This document shows, piece by piece, positions 10,227 through 18,492 of a stretch of 64,000 nt of DNA (position 1 is its first letter; each line of letters begins with the position of its first letter). Source of the stretch: Methylacidiphilum infernorum V4 (GTDB taxonomy: Bacteria > Verrucomicrobiota > Verrucomicrobiia > Methylacidiphilales > Methylacidiphilaceae); the NCBI RefSeq assembly GCF_000019665.1, contig NC_010794.1:1736001-1800000 (forward strand). Reading direction: 5' to 3'. The notes under the pieces are model-generated. The model had not been told where the DNA came from. It searched no databases and saw only the letters and a program-made list of their open reading frames with translations. Both the position numbers and the translations under genes were made by a program.

Positions 10227-11807
10227 TTAACGGATTATGTCGAAGCTGTAATCGGATTTCGCCGGAACAATCGTATTTTTGTCCATCTCGTCGAAAATCT
10301 TGTCGAGGATCCATACCAATACATTCAACCCACCTTGATATCCCCAAATGGGATAACGGTGGTGATGATGCCTATCAAATAACGGGAATCCTATGCGGAT
10401 TAAAGGAGTGCCGGTGTCTCTCTCGAGGTACTTGGCATAGGTATTACCGATCAGAAAATCAACCGGCTCGGTAAAGAGAAGGGAGCGCATATGCCAAAGG
10501 TCTTTTCCCGCATAAACATTGCCATTTTTACCAAATGGAGAAGAGTTTAGAAGCGCCTTGGCTTTTTCCTCCCATTCCTTCCCCCCGTTTGTACATAACA
10601 CATGTACAGGTTCGGCTCCAAGTTCCAGTAAGAATCCGGTCAACCCAAGGGCCATATCCGGATCCCCGAATAGGGCAAAACGTTTCCCATGGATATGAGC
10701 GGTGGAATCGGCTATGGCATCAACTAACCTACCCCTTTCTCTCTCAAGTTCTTCCGGGATGGGTTTACCGGATAACCGGCTGATCTCCATAAGCAGTTCA
10801 TCGGTAGCACGCACCCCGATAGGACAATGAAAAGCAGTCGTTTCTTGCCCTTTCTCGGCAATGTAAGGAAGGGTTTTTTCCGTGCAAAATCCTTGAATCG
10901 AGATCGTGGCTTTTGAATGGATGGCTTCGGAAATATCCGACAGTTTCGTTCCCCCGTCGTACATTCGGAAGGTGCCGTCCGTAGGGGTATCCCACACATC
11001 GCTATTATCCGAGATGATCAGGTAATTGACCCCCATCAGATTTAATATCCTTTTGAGTTCACGCATGTTCCCAACGGTATAGGGATCAAAACCGCCGATA
11101 ATATTTATTCTATCCACGGGCTTTCTCTGCAGGGGAGGAATAGTCTGCGCTTTGCCGTCCCAAAAATAACTAAGAATGCCTTTCATCATGTTGTCGTAGC
11201 CTGTGACATGGCTTCCGACGAAAGAAGGGGTGTGGGCAAAGGGAACGTCAAAGTCCATGGGAATACTCCCTTTATCCCGGGCGTTCTTTATAAACGCATT
11301 AAGATCATCCCCAATCACTTCAGCCATGCAAGTCGTCGAAACGGCGATCATTTTTGGCTTATAGAGAGAATAAGAATTGGCTAATCCATCGATCATGTTG
11401 TTGAGACCGCCGAAAACCGCTGCATCTTCAGTCATGGACGAGGAAACACAACTTGAAGGCTCCTTGAAATGCCTGCTGAAATGGCTTCGAAAATAAGCCA
11501 CGCAACCCTGGGAGCCATGGACAAACGGCAACGTCCCTTCGAATCCGACAGCCGCAAAAATGGCTCCCAGGGGTTGGCAGGCTTTGGAAGGATTTATGGA
11601 AATAGCTTCCCTGGCAAAATTTTTTTCCCTGTAGTCCCAGCTCTTCGTCCACTCCCTAATTTTTTCCACCTCTTCAGCGGGAGCTGGGTTTTCAAATTCA
11701 CACTTTTTCTTTTCGAACATCCGCAAGTACTGCGGCTGTCTAAACAAGTTAAAATGATCGAGAACGTTTTCCGCATTTTGGCTCTTAGTTCCATCCATAT
11801 TTTCCAT
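10227..11807 (-). CDS. nifK: Nitrogenase molybdenum-iron protein beta chain
   Basis: Beta subunit of MoFe protein (component I); with NifD it holds the P-cluster. [39 protein letters not shown] and [17 protein letters not shown] carry the three P-cluster cysteines. [17 protein letters not shown] is a family hallmark. An ATG exists at 11822, but the one at 11807 (526 residues) is preferred because GGAGGAAAGG stands eight bases in front, whereas nothing resembling a ribosome-binding site precedes the first. Length matches NifK of other diazotrophs. Confidence 0.95.
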   Translation of the reverse strand: MENMDGTKSQNAENVLDHFNLFRQPQYLRMFEKKKCEFENPAPAEEVEKIREWTKSWDYREKNFAREAISINPSKACQPLGAIFAAVGFEGTLPFVHGSQGCVAYFRSHFSRHFKEPSSCVSSSMTEDAAVFGGLNNMIDGLANSYSLYKPKMIAVSTTCMAEVIGDDLNAFIKNARDKGSIPMDFDVPFAHTPSFVGSHVTGYDNMMKGILSYFWDGKAQTIPPLQRKPVDRINIIGGFDPYTVGNMRELKRILNLMGVNYLIISDNSDVWDTPTDGTFRMYDGGTKLSDISEAIHSKATISIQGFCTEKTLPYIAEKGQETTAFHCPIGVRATDELLMEISRLSGKPIPEELERERGRLVDAIADSTAHIHGKRFALFGDPDMALGLTGFLLELGAEPVHVLCTNGGKEWEEKAKALLNSSPFGKNGNVYAGKDLWHMRSLLFTEPVDFLIGNTYAKYLERDTGTPLIRIGFPLFDRHHHHRYPIWGYQGGLNVLVWILDKIFDEMDKNTIVPAKSDYSFDIIR

Positions 11808-11846
11808 AATCCTTTCCTCCATCGGTGGTTCAGTTTAATCGCCCTT

Positions 11847-13322
11847 TTAAGATTTTGTTTTCCATGGAGCAGCAGTCATTTTCCAGACCGGATTGTTAAT
11901 GGCCATGTCCATGTCCCGAGCAAAGATGGCAAAACCATCGTAACCATGGTAAGGACCGGAATAGTCCCAGGAATGCATCTGGCGAAAGGGAAAACCCATT
12001 TTCTGGAAAACGTACTTTTCTTTAATTCCCGAACCGACAAGATCGGGTTTAAGCGCTTCGACAAACTTTTCAAATTCATAACCGGTGACATCATCATAAA
12101 TAAGGGTCCCATCCTTCACATAATGGGTTGTTCTTTGGTAGTCATCGTTATGACCAAATTCATATCCGGTTCCGATCACTTCCATTCCCAAATCTTCATA
12201 AGCTCCAATCACATGCCTTGGCCTTAGTCCTCCCACAAAAAGCATCACTTTTTTACCTTCCAACCGAGGCCTATACTTGGCGATTACGGAATCGACCATG
12301 GGCTTGTACTTCTCGATAACCTTTTCGGCTCCTTCCTTGATTTTATCGTCAAAGAAGCCGGCAATTTTTCTCAAGGATTCGGCAATTTTCGTCGGCCCAA
12401 AAAAATTATATTCTACCCAAGGGATGCCGAATTTCTCTTCCATGTATCGGCTGATATAGTTCATCGACCGATAACAATGGAGAATGTTGAGCTTGACTCT
12501 AGGCGTCCTTTCTAATTCCTTTAAGCTGCCGTCACCCGACCATTGTGCTACGACCCGCAATCCCATTTCTTCAAGGAGTATCCGCGAAGACCAAGCGTCT
12601 CCTCCGATGTTGTAATCGCCGATAATAGCCACATCGTAGGGACTACCCTGGAAATCCTCTTTTCTTCCAGATGTCTTTTCCAATACCCAATCCCGGATAC
12701 TGTCGTTGGCTATATGATGGCCTAAGGATTGAGAAACCCCTCTGAAGCCTTCGCAACGGACAGGCACAATTGTTTTCCCACCGAAATCTCGACTTTTGGC
12801 CTTAGCCACGGCCTCTATATCATCTCCAATGAGCCCGATGGGGCATTCGGACTGAATGGTAATTCCTTTATTGAGGGGAAAGAGTTGTTGGAGTTCCTCA
12901 AGAGCCTTGGCCAGTTTTTTGTCCCCTCCAAAAACAATGTCCCTTTCCTGGAAATCCGTCGTAAACTGCATGGTTACAAAGGTATCAACCCCGGTAGTCC
13001 CGATGTAATAGTTCCTTCGTGAAGCCCAAGAATACTGCCCGCAACCCACGGGGCCATGACTGATGTGGATCATGTCTTTTATGGGTCCCCATACTACCCC
13101 TTTGGAGCCTGCATACGCACACCCTCTTATGGTCATCACCCCGGGTAAAGATTTAATGTTCGATTTGACTCCACAATCGGTCTTGCCCGATTCAAACGTG
13201 TTGAGATGTTTTTCTCTCTTCTTTGCCGTCTTTTCTGGATAGGCTTTAAGGACTTCCTTGATGAGGGCCTTGTTTTTTTCTTTTAGATTGGACGCTTGTC
13301 CGCTATCGATCGTCAGACTCAT
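11847..13322 (-). CDS. nifD: Nitrogenase molybdenum-iron protein alpha chain
   Basis: Alpha subunit of MoFe protein, binding FeMo-co and half of each P-cluster (491 residues). Ligand regions are all present: [33 protein letters not shown] and [16 protein letters not shown] for the P-cluster; [18 protein letters not shown] (FeMo-co cysteine); and [19 protein letters not shown] (the FeMo-co histidine). A GAGGAG ribosome-binding site is eight bases before the ATG. It is separated from nifH by 118 bases holding a strong hairpin. It has no insert of the VnfD/AnfD type, so this is a molybdenum nitrogenase. Confidence 0.97.
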   Translation of the reverse strand: MSLTIDSGQASNLKEKNKALIKEVLKAYPEKTAKKREKHLNTFESGKTDCGVKSNIKSLPGVMTIRGCAYAGSKGVVWGPIKDMIHISHGPVGCGQYSWASRRNYYIGTTGVDTFVTMQFTTDFQERDIVFGGDKKLAKALEELQQLFPLNKGITIQSECPIGLIGDDIEAVAKAKSRDFGGKTIVPVRCEGFRGVSQSLGHHIANDSIRDWVLEKTSGRKEDFQGSPYDVAIIGDYNIGGDAWSSRILLEEMGLRVVAQWSGDGSLKELERTPRVKLNILHCYRSMNYISRYMEEKFGIPWVEYNFFGPTKIAESLRKIAGFFDDKIKEGAEKVIEKYKPMVDSVIAKYRPRLEGKKVMLFVGGLRPRHVIGAYEDLGMEVIGTGYEFGHNDDYQRTTHYVKDGTLIYDDVTGYEFEKFVEALKPDLVGSGIKEKYVFQKMGFPFRQMHSWDYSGPYHGYDGFAIFARDMDMAINNPVWKMTAAPWKTKS

Positions 13323-13386
13323 AAGCTTTCTCCTCTCTCTTTTTTCCTTTTCTTATTTCCAAAAAAAAATCATTTTCCCCGGATTC

Positions 13387-13426
13387 GATCGAACCCCTCT
13401 CCAAGTTCAGAACGAGGGGTTCGATC
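13387..13426 (-). promoter_or_regulatory. Perfect 13-bp hairpin in the nifH-nifD spacer (transcript stabiliser/processing element)
   Basis: GATCGAACCCCTC (13387-13399) and GAGGGGTTCGATC (13414-13426) are exact inverted repeats around a 14-base loop. The hairpin starts 15 bases after the nifH stop in the direction of transcription. No T-run directly abuts it; a T9 run lies about 17 bases further on. A stem-loop in this spacer is known in other nif operons, where it allows nifH mRNA to accumulate above nifDK. The sequence shows the stem; the stabilising or attenuating role is inference. Confidence 0.75.
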
Positions 13427-13440
13427 TTCCATCGTCGCAA

Positions 13441-14361
<921 letters not shown>

Positions 14362-14390
14362 TTATGGCTAAATGCCGTTGCCCTTGTTCG

Positions 14391-14406
14391 AGCAGTAACC
14401 ATGCCA
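14391..14406 (-). promoter_or_regulatory. Sigma-54 (-24/-12) promoter of the nifH operon
   Basis: Read on the minus strand the site is TGGCATGGTTACTGCT, with GG and GC separated by exactly ten bases, as required for RpoN promoters. It differs from the nifV promoter at only three of the central positions. The predicted transcript starts near 14380 and has a leader of about 46 bases. Confidence 0.8.
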
Positions 14407-14557
14407 AGATCGCTTTACCGAAGAAAAAACGGCTGCTTCTCCCCGTTTTACCTAGAGAACTACAGGGTTTTGTTACTAGGAATAACTCCCTAGGCCATCT
14501 CTAGAAAAATGAGCCGCATCTTGCAGATGAATTCTTTCTAACCCGGCGAAGTTAAGC

Positions 14558-14573
14558 TGTTAAAAAAAAGACA
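14558..14573. promoter_or_regulatory. Candidate NifA upstream activating sequence 1 (TGT-N10-ACA)
   Basis: TGT at 14558-14560 and ACA at 14571-14573 with a ten-base spacer form the classical NifA enhancer box. It lies about 150-180 bases upstream of the nifH promoter and 110-125 bases upstream of the nifV promoter, within normal enhancer distance for both. The motif is short, so either box alone could occur by chance; two boxes between two sigma-54 promoters is much stronger evidence. Confidence 0.6.
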
Positions 14574-14586
14574 AAAAGGGAATGTT

Positions 14587-14602
14587 TGTCGAAATGCTTA
14601 CA
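14587..14602. promoter_or_regulatory. Candidate NifA upstream activating sequence 2 (TGT-N10-ACA)
   Basis: TGT at 14587-14589 and ACA at 14600-14602 with ten bases between. It starts 29 bases from the first box, slightly under three helical turns, so both face nearly the same side of the DNA. It is placed to serve nifH (leftward) and nifV (rightward). No nifA gene lies in this window. Confidence 0.6.
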
Positions 14603-14682
14603 TCCATTCCTTTTGTTTGGACAGTTCATAGGGAAAATAGGGGGAATTGATTCCTTTTTGTCCTCTTAGGGGGTTAAACTTG

Positions 14683-14698
14683 TGGCATGTTTTCTGCT
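14683..14698 (+). promoter_or_regulatory. Sigma-54 (-24/-12) promoter of nifV
   Basis: TGGCATGTTTTCTGCT on the plus strand, with GG (14684-14685) and GC (14696-14697) ten bases apart. The expected transcription start, about twelve bases after the GC, is near 14708-14709. That is only about seven bases before the nifV ATG, an unusually short leader. Confidence 0.78.
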
Positions 14699-14715
14699 TC
14701 TAAACCTGAATAAGA

Positions 14716-15858
14716 ATGAATGGGAAAATCCTTTTGGCCGATACGACCTTGCGGGATGGGGAACAAGCTCCCGGGGTCTTTTTCAGTCCTAGGCAAAAGG
14801 TACAAATCGTTAAACTTTTGGCCCAATGCGGTATCAAGGAAATCGAAGCGGGTACACCTTCCAGCTGCAAGACCGAGATGGAAGCATTCCACAAAATCCT
14901 GTCCCTGGGGTTAAAAGTACGTATTGTTGCTTGGGGAAGAATGACTAACGAGGACTTGCAAGCCGTAAAAAGTTCTCGAGTCTCCACGGTTAATCTTTCC
15001 ATACCCCTTTCAGATATTCAGATATCCACAAAACTGAGAACCAATCGAAAACAGGTACTGGAAAAAATAAAAGAATATGTAGGCAAAGCAAGGGAGATGG
15101 GGCTTGAGGTTGCCTTGGGTGGAGAAGATTCTTCCCGAGCCGAAGAAAATTTTCTTGTCGAGGCCATTGAAGTGGCAAAACAGGAAGGAGCATTTCGTTT
15201 CCGCTATGCCGACACCGTGGGGATCCTTGATCCCCTGTGCACTTACCAAACCTTATCCAGGCTTAAAAAATGGACTTCTTTCCCCCTTGAGTTTCATGGC
15301 CACGACGATTTTGGCATGGCTACGGCCAATTCGATTGCTGCTTGGCGAGCAGGAGTGGCATCGATAAGTGCCACGCTCTGTGGCCTAGGAGAAAGAGCGG
15401 GCAACGGGGCACTTGAAGAAATAGCTTTTTTCCTGGCCCTCCGAGAAAACGTAGATGTCGGAATCGATTTAAAAGGGCTTTTTTCATTGTGTCTCTTAAC
15501 GTCCCGTCTTTCTAAGAGAAAAATTCCCCCTTGGAAGAGTATTATCGGAGAAGAAATTTTCCTCCATGAGTCGGGAATCCATGTGGATGGCATTCTTAAA
15601 AATCCAAGAAATTACGAACCTTTTAATCCCTCCATCATCGGCAGGAAACACCGTTTTACCTTGGGAAAACATTCGGGAAGAAAATCGGTCCTGTGGACCT
15701 ACGAAAAACTGGGAATCACCTTGAGTGAACAAAAGGCCACAGAAATCTTACACAAGATTAAGAATTTCACGGCAACCAAGAAAAGGCCTCCTTCGAAGGA
15801 AGAGCTTTTTCAATTTTTAACCGAAAATTTTCCCCACTCTTCGAATATCGGCACTTAA
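14716..15858 (+). CDS. nifV: Homocitrate synthase NifV
   Basis: Condenses acetyl-CoA and 2-oxoglutarate to homocitrate, the organic ligand of FeMo-co. The 380-residue product has the DRE-TIM metallolyase start ADTTLRDGEQAPGVFFS. Further on it has the RFRYADTVGILDP region, LEFHGHDDFGMATANS (metal-binding His pair), GLGERAGNGALEE and LHESGIHVDGIL. It is closest in motif layout to NifV rather than 2-isopropylmalate synthase (no regulatory C-terminal domain, length about 380). It diverges from nifH and has its own sigma-54 promoter. Confidence 0.92.
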   Translation: MNGKILLADTTLRDGEQAPGVFFSPRQKVQIVKLLAQCGIKEIEAGTPSSCKTEMEAFHKILSLGLKVRIVAWGRMTNEDLQAVKSSRVSTVNLSIPLSDIQISTKLRTNRKQVLEKIKEYVGKAREMGLEVALGGEDSSRAEENFLVEAIEVAKQEGAFRFRYADTVGILDPLCTYQTLSRLKKWTSFPLEFHGHDDFGMATANSIAAWRAGVASISATLCGLGERAGNGALEEIAFFLALRENVDVGIDLKGLFSLCLLTSRLSKRKIPPWKSIIGEEIFLHESGIHVDGILKNPRNYEPFNPSIIGRKHRFTLGKHSGRKSVLWTYEKLGITLSEQKATEILHKIKNFTATKKRPPSKEELFQFLTENFPHSSNIGT

Positions 15859-16003
15859 AATAAAGTTTCTTTCTTGCAGCTCCCCATGACCTAATCTTCC
15901 AGCCATCCTTTCTTATCGTTTTGCAAGCAGAAGCAAAAACTAGCCCCTAGCTCTCCTAAACGGCCAATTCAGCTTCTTCTTTATACCAAGAGTAGAGTTT
16001 TTT
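15859..16003. other. Spacer after nifV
   Basis: No gene. A weak stem TTTTGC/GCAAAA is visible around 15918-15937. It ends at the mini-element boundary at 16004. Confidence 0.4.
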
Positions 16004-16228
16004 ACCGTTCCGTCAGACTTACTCACTGCTGCTCAAACAGGGACAAAGCTGACAGACTTCCTCGTCGAGGCGGACGGGGCCGGCGCGTGCGCGTCAGTCC
16101 AGAGCCTTCCTCTCCACGGGCCGCCTTCCGGTGGAACTCACCGCAGGGCCGTTCAAGACGGCCAATATGAGGTAAAACAGACAAGAAAGATTGAAAAAGA
16201 TCAAATAATGAATCAACTGTTCAAACCC
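16004..16228 (-). mobile_element. Transposase-less mini-element related to the TnpB insertion sequence (copy A)
   Basis: This 225-base block closely resembles 20447-20675 and shares both ends with the intact TnpB element at 37814-39250. The low end (ACCGTTCCGTCAGACTTACT) is the right end, and the following 130 bases match the tnpB 3' end (for example CCAGAGCCTTCCTCTCC). The high end CAACTGTTCAAACCC is the left end. Between them only a short hairpin, GGCCGT/ACGGCC with loop TCAAG (16147-16163), replaces the tnpB body. It cannot encode a transposase. In TnpB families the retained segment is the guide-RNA scaffold, so this may be an orphan omega-RNA locus on the minus strand (inference). Confidence 0.7.
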
Positions 16229-16235
16229 CTAGAAC

Positions 16236-16855
16236 CAACCTTCTTAGGCCGATTGCCTCCCCCACAAGTCTAATCTTTTAGGGAGGGTGCATTTAAGCAG
16301 GGTTTTTCTATGGTCAGCCTTGGATTGTCATCCATGGATACAATGATTCATCCGGCATTCCCTTTCTGCTACCAGAAAATCGTGCATTGGGTGGCTCTTT
16401 TCCTTTACCCCCCCGATTGCTTGCGCAATCGTCTCCGGCAGTCTAGACTTTCCCGGCTACGTCCAGGGATCCTTTGCCGCAGTGCCGCCGCTACCGGCCT
16501 TCCTCGCCACGGCTAGGGCAGTTGCGGTCGCCAATTACTTGGGAGACTTTGCCGCATCCAGATCAAAATCGAGCTCTGCGCCTCATGCCGGACACACCCA
16601 CGGCCGATCCTTGGGAGGGAGTCAACCGTTTGTCCAAACACGGACCGGGCACAAAAGGCTGCCCGGGTAGGGACGATCAGCAATGATCCGGCTTTGGGCC
16701 CCCTCCACTGCCATAGCCCCTTGACTGATACACCCAACAGCTTCGCCGCCTTGGCTGTGCCCATGGTGCTATACATCTGGAAATTATACGTCGATGCGCT
16801 TGTTATCCGATACCAGGGGCAAGCTCCAGGTGCAAATGGGAGAAGGGCAAGCTTT
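16236..16855 (-). pseudogene. Decayed region with a fragment of an IS607-type resolvase (tnpA) HTH
   Basis: About 600 bases without an intact gene. On the minus strand from 16776 the frame reads MYSTMGTAKAAKLLGVSVK, which resembles the MerR-like helix-turn-helix at the start of IS607 serine-recombinase TnpA. After that the similarity breaks up (GLWQWRGPKAGSLLIVPTR) and the catalytic resolvase domain is not readable in any frame. The segment is more G+C-rich than the neighbouring genes. Together with copy A it makes the nifV-cysH gap a small mobile-element graveyard. The family call rests on about 20 residues and is moderate. Confidence 0.45.
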
Positions 16856-17569
16856 TCAAGGCAACAATCGATGGGTTTCGTGTAGGCCGCATTCTCTTTT
16901 TATTCCAAAAAAACGCGTTTCTTCTGCCTTCATCCCCTCTTCAAGCCTTCTTGTTGTATGAACATCGCCAATGGAAACGTAGCCCTGGTAGACAAGGGGA
17001 TGAACCGGCAGATGATGTTCATGTATAAATTGCTTAACCTTTTCATCTGTCCAATCAGCAATGGGATGGATCTTGACACGGTTCCAATGCCATGTTGCAA
17101 GTGCAATATTCTTTCTCGTTGAGGATTGTTCTCTACGTAATCCCGAAATCCAGCACTTTGCTCCAAGCTCCTCCAATGCCCGGTTCATGGGCTCCAGCTT
17201 CATCAACCGGTTGTATTTTTCAATCCCTTCCCTGCCTTTCTCCCAGAGTTTTCCATACCGCGCTTCAAACCACGCTGCCGAAAGGGATGGCCTATACACT
17301 TTAAGATTAATGTGAAATTTCTCGACAAGGCTATCTATGTACCTATATGTTTCCGGGAAAAGATAACCGGTATCAATAACGACAACGGGTATTTCAGGCC
17401 ATACAGAAAGGGTGAGCTTGAGCATGACCACCGCTTGGGCGCCAAAGCTCGAACTGAGCAGAACTTTTTTGTCAAAATATTCAATCGCCCAGCGTATCCG
17501 CTCTACCGGTTCCTTTTTTTCCAAAATACGGTTATACTCTTCTACGGCTTTGAAAAACTCTTTTTGCAT
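16856..17569 (-). CDS. cysH: Phosphoadenylyl-sulfate (PAPS) reductase
   Basis: Reduces PAPS to sulfite with thioredoxin or glutaredoxin in assimilatory sulfate reduction (237 residues). It has the PP-loop start LLSSSFGAQAVVML, VIDTGYLFPETYRY, KCWISGLRREQSSTR and the catalytic C-terminal ECGLH. It lacks the paired CC motifs that hold the 4Fe-4S cluster in APS reductases, which agrees with a PAPS-specific enzyme and with the APS kinase domain encoded by the divergent cysNC gene. An AGAGAGGA ribosome-binding site precedes the ATG. It is divergent from cysD with a 77-base gap. Confidence 0.93.
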   Translation of the reverse strand: MQKEFFKAVEEYNRILEKKEPVERIRWAIEYFDKKVLLSSSFGAQAVVMLKLTLSVWPEIPVVVIDTGYLFPETYRYIDSLVEKFHINLKVYRPSLSAAWFEARYGKLWEKGREGIEKYNRLMKLEPMNRALEELGAKCWISGLRREQSSTRKNIALATWHWNRVKIHPIADWTDEKVKQFIHEHHLPVHPLVYQGYVSIGDVHTTRRLEEGMKAEETRFFGIKRECGLHETHRLLP

Positions 17570-17646
17570 CTCGTCCTCTCTCTTAATAAAAAAAAAGGGT
17601 TGTCAAAAAAAAGAAATCAAATAAAACTATATTCACTCTATAGAAT

Positions 17647-18450
17647 ATGCAGAATTTAGACAACTTAGAATCTCAAAGTATTTATATTTTTCGTGAAGCC
17701 CGTTATGCTTTCAAAAATTTGGCTATGCTTTGGTCCATGGGAAAGGATTCCAATGTTCTCCTATGGCTTGCCAAGAAAGCTTTTTGTGGACACATTCCCT
17801 TTCCGATCGTCCATATTGATACTACTTATGAGTTTCCCCAGATGCTCGAATTCCGCTCCTGGGCAAAGGAATTTTACGGCTTTGAACTTATCGTCAAAAT
17901 CAACCACGAAGCAATAGCCCGCGGGATAAGTTACAAGACTCATGATCCCCTAACGGTAACTCACGAGCTGAAAACAGTGGCTTTAAAGCAAGCCCTGGAA
18001 ACCTATAAATGGGATGGCCTGATTACCGGGATCCGGAGGGATGAGGACGGGGTAAGGGCAAAGGAAAGGTATTTTTCTCCTCGGAACCAATCCATGGAAT
18101 GGGAATATAAAAACCAGCCTCCCGAATTTTGGAATTTATTTTTGGCTACCCTGCCCAACAATGGACACATGCGCATACAGCCCCTGCTTGATTGGACCGA
18201 ACTGGACATCTGGCTCTACATAAAGAGAGAAAATATTCCTATTCCTTCTCTTTATTTTTCAAAAAATGGGAAGCGTTACCGCTCGCTGGGCTGTTGGCCC
18301 ATCACCCACCCGGTTGACAGTCATGCATCGACCATAGATGAAATCATCGAAGAACTTTACACCACAAAAACATCGGAAAGAGCGGGAAGAGCCCAGGACC
18401 ATGCCGAACCCAATGCGATGCAAAAGCTTCGCGCAAAGGGTTTTCTCTAA
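17647..18450 (+). CDS. cysD: Sulfate adenylyltransferase subunit 2
   Basis: Small catalytic subunit of ATP sulfurylase, making APS from ATP and sulfate; active as a complex with CysN (267 residues). The PP-loop SMGKDSNVLLWLAKK and the IDTTYEFPQMLEFR, GIRRDEDGVRAKER and SLGCWPITHPVDSHA blocks are typical CysD. Immediately followed by cysNC (15-42 bases depending on start). No clear ribosome-binding site precedes the ATG, and TATATT at 17628-17633 would put transcription start close to it. Confidence 0.94.
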   Translation: MQNLDNLESQSIYIFREARYAFKNLAMLWSMGKDSNVLLWLAKKAFCGHIPFPIVHIDTTYEFPQMLEFRSWAKEFYGFELIVKINHEAIARGISYKTHDPLTVTHELKTVALKQALETYKWDGLITGIRRDEDGVRAKERYFSPRNQSMEWEYKNQPPEFWNLFLATLPNNGHMRIQPLLDWTELDIWLYIKRENIPIPSLYFSKNGKRYRSLGCWPITHPVDSHASTIDEIIEELYTTKTSERAGRAQDHAEPNAMQKLRAKGFL

Positions 18451-18492
18451 AACATTTTTATCCTTTTGAAAACTTCTTTTAAAAAAAAACCG

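Noticed and set aside
13381-13430. tRNA-like TTCGA sequence in the nifH-nifD spacer
   Set aside because: It is explained by the 13-bp hairpin; no cloverleaf can be drawn.
14716-15858. Calling this gene 2-isopropylmalate synthase
   Set aside because: It lacks the regulatory C-terminal domain, has NifV length, and lies on a sigma-54 promoter opposite nifH.
16310-16516. 68-codon plus-strand frame in the mobile-element debris
   Set aside because: Composition like random translation; opposite to the resolvase-like fragment.
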